Assembly: GCA_035315685.1 (NCBI GenBank)
Contig: DATFXR010000212.1
Coordinates: 1 to 16,243, forward strand
Length of the DNA stretch: 16,243 bases
From: QHWK01 sp035315685
Lineage (GTDB): Bacteria; Acidobacteriota; Vicinamibacteria; Vicinamibacterales; CAVVIG01
Reading direction: 5' to 3'
This document shows, one piece after another, positions 7,604-13,893 of this stretch. Position 1 is the stretch's first letter, and each line of letters starts with the position of its first letter. A program made the translations under genes and the position numbers. The notes below the pieces were generated by a model that worked only from the letters and a program-made list of their open reading frames with translations, had not been told where the DNA came from and made no database searches.

Positions 7604-8290
7604 ATGAAGGCGTTTTCGTCGCGGCGTCCGATGCGCCAGTGGTTCTGGGTGGCGGTCGCGGTGTCGCTGGCGATCAGCCTCACGCCGTGGGCGCCGCTCC
7701 TGCTCTATCCGTTCAAGCTGTTCACCACCTGGGTCCATGAGAGCAGTCACGCGCTGGTGACGCTGCTGGTCGGCGGGCGAGTACGATCGATCACGATCGA
7801 GCCGGACACGAGCGGCCTCACGCAAAGCCTTCTTCCGGCCGGCCGTCTGGCGCGCGGCCTGGTCGCGTCCGCCGGCTATCTCGGCGCCGCAATCGTCGGC
7901 TGCCTGCTCATGGCCTCGACGCGCGTCGAAAAATGGGCGCACGTCATTCTGTCGTGGATCGGCGCCTGCATGCTCCTCACGCTCGTCCTGTGGATTCGGA
8001 ACCTCTTCGGCGCCGCGGTCGTGCTCGCGTGGGGCATTGCGCTCATCACGCTGGCCCGAACAGGAATGGCCAACGCGATGCGCTTCATCCTGAGCCTGCT
8101 GGCGATTCAAGTGGCGCTCAATGCGGTGTTCGACATCCGCGTGCTGTTCCTGATCAGTCGCGGCCACTCCGACGCCGCGACGATGGCGCAACTCTTTCTG
8201 CTGCCGTCCTGGTTCTGGGCCACGGCGTGGATGGTCGTGAGCATCGCCATGCTCAGCGCGACGATCTGGTCGACCGGCGGCCGACGGTGA
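7604..8290 (+). CDS. M50B-type integral membrane metalloprotease
   Basis: This 228-residue polytopic membrane protein has about five or six hydrophobic helices. HESSH at residues 45-49 lies at the end of the first helices and is the zinc-binding HExxH motif. The following LLVGGRVRSITIEPDTSGLT segment is typical of the M50B group. Near the C-terminus, NAVFDIRVLF followed by GHSDAATMA matches the second conserved region. Site-2-type proteases cut transmembrane substrates, often to release regulators, but no substrate or anti-sigma factor is nearby. I chose the ATG at 7604. The frame is open upstream to 7478, but that extension is hydrophilic, overlaps the divergent kinase gene and has no family character. 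A second ATG at 7631 is also possible. No clear ribosome-binding site precedes either. Confidence 0.85.
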   Translation: MKAFSSRRPMRQWFWVAVAVSLAISLTPWAPLLLYPFKLFTTWVHESSHALVTLLVGGRVRSITIEPDTSGLTQSLLPAGRLARGLVASAGYLGAAIVGCLLMASTRVEKWAHVILSWIGACMLLTLVLWIRNLFGAAVVLAWGIALITLARTGMANAMRFILSLLAIQVALNAVFDIRVLFLISRGHSDAATMAQLFLLPSWFWATAWMVVSIAMLSATIWSTGGRR

Positions 8291-8389
8291 CACGGACCCG
8301 ATTCAGCCGAGCATCGCCTCGCGCCGCGTCCTGGAACGTGGCCACCGGCGGTGACGCGCTCCCGTCGTACGGGACCATAATCATGGGCC

Positions 8390-9205
8390 ATGGCCGTCGC
8401 TGCATTGTGGGAGCGCCTTGCCGGCGCGCGTATCATCGATCTCGAGCAGCCGCGTTTTGCGGGAATGCCGATCCATCCGGCCCATAAACCCGGGTATCAC
8501 TACGCGCTGCATCGGCGGCACCGCGACACCTACCGGCCCGAACGATTCGGCCCGCGCTCCGGATCCTCGGGCATCCTGACGATGATGGAGCACAGTGGCA
8601 CGCACATCGACGCGCTGTCGCACCAGGCATGCGACCTGCAGTTCTATCGCGGCGTCACGGTCGACACGACGGAACGCGCGGACGGCTACACAGAGTACGG
8701 TGCGGAAACGATCGCACCGCTGCTCGGCCGCGGCGTACTGCTCGACGTGGCCGGGTGGAAGAAGGTCGAATCGCTGCCGCCGAACTACGCGATCACCGCG
8801 GCCGATCTCGAGCGCTGCGCCCGGGATACGGGCGTGACCGTCGGGCGTGACGACGTGCTGCTGGTGCGAACCGGCTTCGCGACGCTGTGGAACGACGAGG
8901 CGGCGTACCTGAACGCCGCCGGCGTGTCGAAGTCGGGCAACATCTGGGCGGCCGAGCGCGGCGTCCGCGCCGTCGGGGCCGACAACATGGCGTGGGACTG
9001 CATGACCGAGAAGGATCCGGAAACGAACATGGTACTGTTCGGCCACGCCCACCTGCTCGTGACGCACGGCATCCACATCATCGAGAACCTGACGCTCGAC
9101 GAGCTCGCCGCGTCAGGGCACCGCGAGTTCTGCTTTGTCGGCGTCCCGCTGAAATTCCGCGGCGCGACCGGCTCGCCCATTCGGCCTTTGGCGCTGATTG
9201 ACTGA
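8390..9205 (+). CDS. Cyclase-family metal-dependent hydrolase (kynurenine formamidase-like)
   Basis: This 271-residue protein carries the cyclase-family signature HSGTHIDALSH at 68-78, whose His68, His72, Asp74 and His78 would bind a metal such as zinc or manganese. A second histidine-rich block near 220-230 (FGHAHLLVTHGIHIIENL) and the typical GRGVLLDVAGW segment near 112-122 agree with full-length members. The family includes arylformamidase (kynurenine formamidase), isatin hydrolase and carboxylic ester or cyclic amide hydrolases; the substrate here is not evident and no tryptophan-catabolism gene is adjacent. The start chosen is the ATG at 8390. CATAAT lies 8 nt upstream and no Shine-Dalgarno is seen. 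An out-of-frame ATG at 8383 should be ignored. It follows the M50 gene after 99 bp on the same strand. Confidence 0.92.
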   Translation: MAVAALWERLAGARIIDLEQPRFAGMPIHPAHKPGYHYALHRRHRDTYRPERFGPRSGSSGILTMMEHSGTHIDALSHQACDLQFYRGVTVDTTERADGYTEYGAETIAPLLGRGVLLDVAGWKKVESLPPNYAITAADLERCARDTGVTVGRDDVLLVRTGFATLWNDEAAYLNAAGVSKSGNIWAAERGVRAVGADNMAWDCMTEKDPETNMVLFGHAHLLVTHGIHIIENLTLDELAASGHREFCFVGVPLKFRGATGSPIRPLALID

Positions 9206-9230
9206 GCCGCTGTATTAAAAGACGGCGTCC

Positions 9231-9464
9231 CTAACCGCAGAGGGCGCAGAGCACGCAGAGACACCCGCAACGCCCCACTGTTTCAGAGGAGAGTGCGCGC
9301 CGCACGCGGCCGCTTCGCGGCGGACGCGGACCGACGAACCCACGGAAACACAACCGATCCACCGCCTCACGGTTGCGTTTCTGCGGGTTCGATCAAGCGA
9401 TTCTTCTTCGCGTTCTTCGTGCCTGCTTCGTGGCCTTCGTGGTTCCGTGCGCGGTGCGCGGAGA
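9231..9464. repeat. Palindromic intergenic element with 9-bp-period ends (copy 1)
   Basis: The left end has three 9-mers in a row (9234-9260) of consensus NNCGCAGAG, the first being ACCGCAGAG. The right end holds four units of the type CTTCGTGGT or CTTCGCGTT (9406-9414, 9415-9423, 9426-9434, 9435-9443), followed by GC-rich units to about 9464. Between them lies a 21-bp inverted repeat, 9336-9356 with 9370-9390, matching at 18 of 21 positions, with a 13-nt loop. A short GC hairpin, GCCGC-TTC-GCGGC, precedes it. No ORF with family character is present. The right edge coincides with the point where an MFS transporter gene loses homology. Confidence 0.75.
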
Positions 9465-9649
9465 AAGACCGGTGCGAGGCTCGCGAACGACGAGACGCCG
9501 AGCAGCGCCGACGATCCCGTCAGCCGGTAGACCAGCCACGATTCGGCCACCGGCTGCATCCACGTGCCGGTGAGCGAGATGAGCTGACCGCCGAAGAACA
9601 ACCGGTAGTTACGGTGGCGGAAGGCGCTGAGGGATGGTGAGGACGTCAC
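9464..9649 (-). pseudogene. 5' remnant of an MFS transporter gene
   Basis: From a GTG at 9649 the minus strand encodes about 62 residues that look like the start of a major facilitator family drug/metabolite exporter. The segment includes FRHRNYRLFFGGQLISLTG and TWMQPVAESWLVYRLTG, the usual N-terminus and first helix of the MFS_3/enterobactin-exporter-like group. After SFASLAPVF the frame runs into low-complexity Arg/Glu-rich sequence that is the translation of the 9-bp repeat element, and no further helices follow. A complete transporter would need about 400 residues, so this is a truncated relic. A heptamer palindrome lies directly upstream of its start. It is on the same strand as, and downstream of, the FmdB-like gene. 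Confidence 0.75.
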
Positions 9650-9650
9650 A

Positions 9651-9760
9651 ATTAAGAATTAGGAATTAAGAATTAAGAATTCGTCCCATGTTTGAACGGC
9701 CGCGCTCGATGTCGCGCGGCCGGCACGAATTCTTAATTCTCAATTCTCAATTCTCTTAAT
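9651..9760. repeat. AT-rich heptamer inverted-repeat element with a central GC hairpin
   Basis: The left arm (9651-9684) is a run of GAATTAA-type heptamers, and the right arm (9725-9760) is made of the complementary TTAATTC/TCAATTC units. The inner 16-17 bp of the arms pair almost perfectly (ACGAATTCTTAATTCT). Between them is a strong hairpin: CGGCCGCGC at 9697-9705 pairs with GCGCGGCCG at 9714-9722 around an 8-nt loop. The arms are strikingly AT-rich in a GC-rich neighbourhood. The right end supplies the TAA stop codon of the FmdB-like gene (9756-9758), and the left end abuts the GTG of the MFS remnant. Confidence 0.8.
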
Positions 9761-9986
9761 TGGTACGGCACGCGCCAGCTCCACGCGGATCCCCGCACGA
9801 TCCGCACGGCTCGGGCGGCATCGACTTGAACGACTTGGCGGGACTGTCCGACTGCGCAGCGAAAACCGACAGCAGCTTCTGCAGGTCGACGCCGTGGCAG
9901 GCGGGACACGACGGCGTCTGGTCCGCGCGCGTCAGGTACTCGAACTGCTTTCCGCAGCCGCGGCATTCGTATTCGAAAAGAGGCAT
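9756..9986 (-). CDS. FmdB-family zinc-ribbon protein
   Basis: This 76-residue protein begins MPLFEYECRGCGKQFEYL, the standard FmdB N-terminus. It has the two CxxC pairs of a zinc ribbon, Cys-Arg-Gly-Cys near residues 8-11 and Cys-Pro-Ala-Cys near 27-30. The C-terminal half has a low-complexity linker and a further Cys-Gly-Ser-Cys-Gly and Cys near the end. FmdB-family proteins were named from a formamide/acetamide utilisation locus, where a regulatory role was proposed; their molecular function is unclear. The stop codon is formed by the edge of an AT-rich palindromic repeat, so the C-terminus may have been altered by repeat insertion. TAGAAT precedes the start by five bases. Confidence 0.9.
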   Translation of the reverse strand: MPLFEYECRGCGKQFEYLTRADQTPSCPACHGVDLQKLLSVFAAQSDSPAKSFKSMPPEPCGSCGDPRGAGACRTN

Positions 9987-9991
9987 GGGGT

Positions 9992-9997
9992 ATTCTA
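9992..9997 (-). promoter_or_regulatory. TAGAAT box 5 nt before the FmdB-like ATG
   Basis: On the minus strand TAGAAT is followed by ACCCC and the ATG at 9986. There is no Shine-Dalgarno sequence. The spacing would fit a -10 element for a leaderless transcript, like that before the SdpI-like gene. Confidence 0.35.
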
Positions 9998-10005
9998 GCG
10001 TGCGT

Positions 10006-10103
10006 CAATGGCTAATGGCTGAGGGCTGATGGCAATGGTTCATGGCGAAGGACCATCAGCCATGCAGCATTTCCGCCATCAGCCATGAGCCATCAGCCAT
10101 GAC
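10006..10103. repeat. ATGGCTG heptamer array, inverted pair
   Basis: The left half (10008-10035) is four heptamers of the ATGGCTG type; the right half includes four complementary heptamers, CCATCAG and CCATGAG-like, at 10076-10103, plus a looser pair at 10053-10066. The segments 10008-10033 and 10075-10100 can pair at 23 of 26 positions. The ATG in the last unit (10099) is the likely start codon of the downstream TPR protein gene. Confidence 0.8.
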
Positions 10104-11658
10104 TGGGCGACAGCGCCGCTGCATCCTCGGCTTCGTCCTCAGCGTTCCGGCCATCGCATGCGCGGCGAGGGCACCTGTCGCACCACGGACGCCAGCCCCG
10201 ACGCCGGCACAACGGCTGGCGTCCGCGGATGCGCTGGTGCGCGCCGGCTGCCTCGAATGCCTGATCGACGCCTACGGCGAATTCGATCTGCTCCGCGCGT
10301 TCCCGTATGCGAAGGACGCCGCGACGCTCGGCGCCATCCGTGCGGCCGGGCTCGTCGCCCGGCGCCAGCGCGAGCTCGGCATGACCGACGAAGGCTACCT
10401 CGCGCGCGCGCGGACGCTCGCGACGACGATCGCAAACACGCCCCCCTCGGTGTCGCTGCTCCTCGACGTGCTCGATGCGCTGCCGGCGACGGGCGGCGGC
10501 GTGACGCGGACTCCGACCAGCGATCTGGATCTCGATCGCCAGCGGCGTCTGCGTGTCAACTTCGAGACCTGGGCCGCACGCCTGCGCGAAGCCGCCTCGA
10601 TCGACGAGCTCGGCGCCTACACGTGGCTGTCGTTCGTGTGCGGCCAGACCGAGATGCGCGACCTCACGGTCGACCAACTGTTCGAACCGGTCGAGCCGCT
10701 GAACGACACGCCGCTGATTGCGCTGAAGCGTGCAACGTGCCGGCGTCTGGACGCCGGGCGCCTGTCGCAGCTCGTCGCCGCGAATCCGCGGTTCAAGGAG
10801 GTGTCGTACTGGCTCGGCCTGATCGACATGGGCGATCGCGAGCTCGATGCTGCGGACAAGCACTTCGAGGAGGCGTACGCGTGGCGCCAGCAGTGGCCGG
10901 CCCTCACGCAGTCGATTGCCAACGTCGCGATGACCGCCGAGGAGTTCCAGCGTTCGCTCACCTTCTACGACCGGACACTGGAACTGGAGCCGAACGCCGT
11001 GGACGCGCTGCTCGGACGGATCCGGGCGCTGACCTACCTCGGCCGGCCCGAAGACGCGATCACAACGTCGGACCGGCTCATCGAGCTGCGATGGTTCGTC
11101 GGCGACGCGCGTTACTGGCGCGCGCTGAACGAATCGGAGCTCGAACGCAACGACGAAGCGTGGGTGGACGTCGAGGCGGCGGCAAAGCTGCTGATCAATG
11201 CCGACGTGCCGAAGCTCGCCGGGCTGATCGCCTATCGCCGCAAGGAGCTCGAGGTGTCGCGCGGGAAGTTCACGCTCGCGCACACGCGTAACCGCAACGA
11301 CTGCGAAACCGCCTTCTATCTCGGCGTCGTGGACGCGGAGCTGGGCGACTGGGGTCCGACTGCCGAGATCCTCGTCGCAGCGGCGCGTTGCCTCCAGGAA
11401 AACGAGAACTCCTACCTCGAGGAAATCGCTGCGATCGAGGCCTCTGACGATCCTCCGGCACGCCAGGCCGCGAAGATTGCGCGGCGTCGCCAGTACATCG
11501 CGAAGGGACGCCGGCAGATGGCGACGTCGTGGTTCGATACCGCCGTCGCGTGCTACAACCTCGCCCGCAAGAGCGAGGCGCAGCAGTACGCGGAGCTGGT
11601 CGCGGCCGACGAGCAGTTCGGCGAGCGCGCCAGGGAGATCCTCGCGCGACTGCGTTGA
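10099..11658 (+). CDS. TPR-repeat protein, probable lipoprotein
   Basis: From the ATG at 10099 this is a 519-residue protein. The first 21 residues (basic MTGRQRR, hydrophobic ILGFVLSVPAIA, Cys21) look like a lipoprotein signal peptide. The lipobox AIA-C lacks the usual Leu at -3, so lipidation is plausible but unsure. A Pro/Ala-rich linker follows. The rest is alpha-helical, and residues about 235-330 show tetratricopeptide-like helix pairs, for example YWLGLIDMGDRELDAADKHF, then YDRTLELEPNAVDALLGRIR, then ALTYLGRPEDAI. TPR proteins are protein-binding scaffolds; the partner is unknown. The frame is open upstream to another ATG at 10042, but that extension is translated repeat array without family character. 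No Shine-Dalgarno is seen for either start. Confidence 0.8.
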   Translation: MTGRQRRCILGFVLSVPAIACAARAPVAPRTPAPTPAQRLASADALVRAGCLECLIDAYGEFDLLRAFPYAKDAATLGAIRAAGLVARRQRELGMTDEGYLARARTLATTIANTPPSVSLLLDVLDALPATGGGVTRTPTSDLDLDRQRRLRVNFETWAARLREAASIDELGAYTWLSFVCGQTEMRDLTVDQLFEPVEPLNDTPLIALKRATCRRLDAGRLSQLVAANPRFKEVSYWLGLIDMGDRELDAADKHFEEAYAWRQQWPALTQSIANVAMTAEEFQRSLTFYDRTLELEPNAVDALLGRIRALTYLGRPEDAITTSDRLIELRWFVGDARYWRALNESELERNDEAWVDVEAAAKLLINADVPKLAGLIAYRRKELEVSRGKFTLAHTRNRNDCETAFYLGVVDAELGDWGPTAEILVAAARCLQENENSYLEEIAAIEASDDPPARQAAKIARRRQYIAKGRRQMATSWFDTAVACYNLARKSEAQQYAELVAADEQFGERAREILARLR

Positions 11659-11672
11659 CCCCGACGTCGTGC

Positions 11673-11885
11673 CTAACCGCGGAGTTCGCTGAGTCCGCGG
11701 AGACCCGACGTGCGAGCGGCCCGCAACGCGGGCCTTGCTGACGGAAGCGGCCGCCGCAAACGCACGGCAGACCTCGCACTCATGCGTTTGCGCCGGCCGT
11801 TTCCGTCAGCGTGACGGCTGGCTACGCCAGCCGCGCTCGCACGGCAGCCTTCGCGGTCTTCGTGCTCCGCGCTCTCTGCGGTTAA
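11673..11885. repeat. Multi-branched palindromic element with 9-bp-period ends (copy 2)
   Basis: The left end has three 9-mers (11676-11702) beginning ACCGCGGAG; the right end has the complementary type, CTTCGCGGT at 11849-11857, CTCCGCGCT at 11865-11873 and CTCTGCGGT at 11874-11882, ending TTAA. The stretch CGTGCGAGCGGC near 11709-11720 can pair with 11830-11843, apart from a 2-nt bulge. Inside are three hairpins in a row: 11718-11734 (7-bp perfect, loop AAC), 11737-11764 with 11783-11810 (26 of 28 matched, 18-nt loop), and 11815-11833 (8-bp perfect, loop TAC). As a transcript this would fold as a three-armed structure closed by the outer arms. It fills nearly all of the 251-bp gap between the TPR gene and typA. 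Confidence 0.82.
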
Positions 11886-11894
11886 ACGTGATGC

Positions 11895-11903
11895 TGCTAC
11901 ACT
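11895..11903 (+). promoter_or_regulatory. Extended -10 promoter candidate of typA
   Basis: TGCTACACT combines an extended -10 TGN with TACACT and is followed by GGTGAG and the ATG at 11910. The predicted transcript start falls on or beside the start codon, so the message may be leaderless. GGTGAG could also be read as a Shine-Dalgarno, but it touches the ATG, which is too close for normal use. It lies just past the end of the 9-bp repeat element. Confidence 0.4.
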
Positions 11904-11909
11904 GGTGAG

Positions 11910-13769
11910 ATGTCTACGTCTGTCGAACGTGCGCTGTCGGTCAACGGCCGCACTGAGGTCGCGAACGCGCTGCGCCGCAATGTCGCCATCATTGCGCACG
12001 TCGATCACGGCAAAACGACACTGGTGGACGCGCTGCTGCATCAGAGCGGCACGTTCCGCGCCAACGAGCGTGTCGCCGAACGGGCGCTCGACAGCAATGA
12101 GCTCGAGCGCGAGCGCGGCATCACGATTCTCGCCAAGAACACCGCCGTTCACTACCGGGACCTGCTGATCAACATCGTCGACACCCCGGGCCACGCCGAC
12201 TTCGGCGGCGAGGTGGAGCGGACGTTGTCGATGGTCGACGGCGTCATGCTGCTGGTCGATGCCTCGGAAGGCCCGCTGCCGCAGACGCGGTTCGTCCTGC
12301 GCAAAGCGCTCGAGCGGCGGCTGCGTCCGATTGTCGTGGTCAACAAGATCGATCGGGCCGACGCGCGCCCGCAGGAAGTGCTGAACGAGATCTACGATCT
12401 GTTCATCGACCTCGACGCGACCGAGGAGCAGCTCGAGTTCCCGGTGCTCTACACCAACGCGAAGGTTGGAACCGCCAGCCTCGACGCACGGAAGCCGGGC
12501 GAGGATCTCAGGCCGCTGTTCGACGCGATCGTCGATCACGTTCCGCCGCCGCGTGGGAATCCCGACGCGCCGCTGCAGCTGCTGGTAGCCAACCTCGACT
12601 CGAGCGACTACGTCGGCCGCATCGCGATCGGCCGCATCTTCAACGGCCGCGTGCGAATCGGCGATCCGGTCGCGGTCGTGAAGCTGAGCAAGGCGGTGCA
12701 GGAGACCAAGGTCACCAAGCTCTACGCGTTCGAGGGGCTGAAACGGATCGACATCGAGGAGGCCGCCGCCGGCGACATCGTGTGCCTGGCCGGCATCGAG
12801 GACATCACGATCGGCGAGACGATCACCCACCTCGAGCATCAAGTCGCGATTCCGCCGATTGCCATCGACGAGCCGACGGTGTCGATGGTGTTCGGCGTCA
12901 ACACGTCGCCGATGGCCGGCCGCGAAGGACAATACGTCACCTCGCGCCAGCTGCGCGATCGCCTCGATCGCGAGCTGCTCGGCAACGTCTCGATCCGCCT
13001 CGAGCCGACCGACTCGCCCGAGCAGGTGAAAGTGGTCGGGCGCGGCGAGCTGCAGCTGTCGATCCTGATCGAGATGATGCGGCGCGAAGGCTACGAGCTC
13101 CAGGTATCGCGGCCGGATATCGTCACGAAGGATCTCGGCGGACAGATCGTCGAGCCGGTCGAAGAGCTGGTGATCGACGTGCCCGACGATCACCAGGGCG
13201 TCGTCATCGCGCAGGTCGGCGAGCGTAAAGGCGTGATGACGAAGATGGTGAACAACGGCAGCGGCCGGGTGCGGCTCGAGTTCCGGATTCCGGCGCGCGG
13301 GATGATCGGCTTCCGGTCGCAGTTCATGACGGACACGAAAGGCACCGGCATCATGAACCACATCTTCTCGAGCTGGGAGCCGTGGCACGGCGCGATTCCG
13401 TCGCGCGCCAACGGTGCGCTGGTGGCCGATCGTGCCGGGGTGGCCACCTCCTACGCGATCTTCAACCTGCAGGAGCGCGGTGAGATCTTCATCGAGCCGG
13501 CGACGCAGGTCTACGAGGGGATGGTGATCGGCGAGAACGCGCGCCCGAACGACATGGACGTCAACGTCACGAAAGAGAAGAAGCAGACGAACATGCGCGC
13601 GTCCACCGCCGACGAGGCGATTCGCCTCATCCCGCCGCGCAAGCTGGGCCTCGAGCAGGCGATCGAGTTCATCAATGACGACGAACTGGTCGAGGTGACG
13701 CCGTCCAGCATCCGGTTGCGGAAGCGGATCCTCGCCGCGAACATGCGGCCGAAGAAGAGCGCAGAGTAG
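11910..13769 (+). CDS. typA: TypA/BipA ribosome-associated translational GTPase
   Basis: This 619-residue protein is a complete TypA (usual length about 600-615), with roughly 15-20 extra residues at the N-terminus. The GTPase motifs are all present: the P-loop AHVDHGKTT at 29-37, ERGITI in switch I, DTPGHADFGGE with the TypA-specific GGEVERTL continuation, and NKIDR for guanine recognition. Domain II, the EF-G-like domain III (GRGELQLSILIEMMRREGYELQ split over 22 residues) and the TypA-specific C-terminal domain (EPATQVYEGM, IGENAR and KKQTNMRAS) follow. It is an EF-G/LepA relative that binds ribosomes and helps large-subunit assembly and growth under stress such as cold. It stands alone between repeat elements with no co-directional partner downstream. 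Confidence 0.97.
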   Translation: MSTSVERALSVNGRTEVANALRRNVAIIAHVDHGKTTLVDALLHQSGTFRANERVAERALDSNELERERGITILAKNTAVHYRDLLINIVDTPGHADFGGEVERTLSMVDGVMLLVDASEGPLPQTRFVLRKALERRLRPIVVVNKIDRADARPQEVLNEIYDLFIDLDATEEQLEFPVLYTNAKVGTASLDARKPGEDLRPLFDAIVDHVPPPRGNPDAPLQLLVANLDSSDYVGRIAIGRIFNGRVRIGDPVAVVKLSKAVQETKVTKLYAFEGLKRIDIEEAAAGDIVCLAGIEDITIGETITHLEHQVAIPPIAIDEPTVSMVFGVNTSPMAGREGQYVTSRQLRDRLDRELLGNVSIRLEPTDSPEQVKVVGRGELQLSILIEMMRREGYELQVSRPDIVTKDLGGQIVEPVEELVIDVPDDHQGVVIAQVGERKGVMTKMVNNGSGRVRLEFRIPARGMIGFRSQFMTDTKGTGIMNHIFSSWEPWHGAIPSRANGALVADRAGVATSYAIFNLQERGEIFIEPATQVYEGMVIGENARPNDMDVNVTKEKKQTNMRASTADEAIRLIPPRKLGLEQAIEFINDDELVEVTPSSIRLRKRILAANMRPKKSAE

Positions 13770-13790
13770 GGGCTGGGGACTGGGGGCTGG
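13769..13790. repeat. GGGGCTG/GGGACTG heptamer array at the typA stop
   Basis: Three consecutive heptamers (13769-13775, 13776-13782, 13783-13789) start on the last base of the typA TAG stop codon. The unit is close to the CCCCAGT-type heptamers known as STRR repeats in filamentous cyanobacteria, read on the other strand. Confidence 0.65.
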
Positions 13791-13795
13791 CTGAG

Positions 13796-13813
13796 GTCCG
13801 GCTAAAGCCGGAC
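13796..13813. repeat. REP-like perfect palindrome downstream of typA
   Basis: GTCCGGCTAAAGCCGGAC can form a 7-8 bp perfect stem with a tiny loop. It could serve as a bidirectional barrier or REP element between the convergent typA and lipocalin-fusion genes. No T-run follows on either strand, so it is not a classical intrinsic terminator. Confidence 0.6.
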
Positions 13814-13848
13814 ACTACATTCGCGCTACACACTGTTAAACAAGTAAC

Positions 13849-13875
13849 TCTGCGGTCTCCGCGTGCTCTGCGGTT
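13849..13875. repeat. Isolated 9-bp-period array, third copy of the CTCTGCGGT family
   Basis: Three 9-mers in register: CTCTGCGGT (13849-13857), CTCCGCGTG (13858-13866) and CTCTGCGGT again (13867-13875). CTCTGCGGT is the exact complement of the first unit at 9234-9242 and identical to 11874-11882. No opposing left arm is visible nearby, so this is a partial copy or one end only. Confidence 0.72.
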
Positions 13876-13893
13876 GCTTTCCCATGGCGCGCG

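Noticed and set aside
9215..9463. Extension of the MFS fragment to a 144-residue protein
   Set aside because: The extra residues are the translation of the 9-bp repeat element, rich in Arg and Glu with no membrane helix, so it is not a genuine C-terminus.
10042..10098. Upstream ATG for the TPR lipoprotein
   Set aside because: The added residues come from the heptamer array and would bury the signal peptide away from the N-terminus.
9651..10103. CRISPR array suggested by closely spaced repeats
   Set aside because: Units are 7 bp, directly abutting, with no regular spacers and no cas genes.
11673..13388. A 571-codon open frame on the minus strand across typA
   Set aside because: It is the antisense shadow of typA in a GC-rich genome; the translation is low-complexity (Arg, Asp, His, Val rich) with no family character, while the plus strand encodes a complete TypA.
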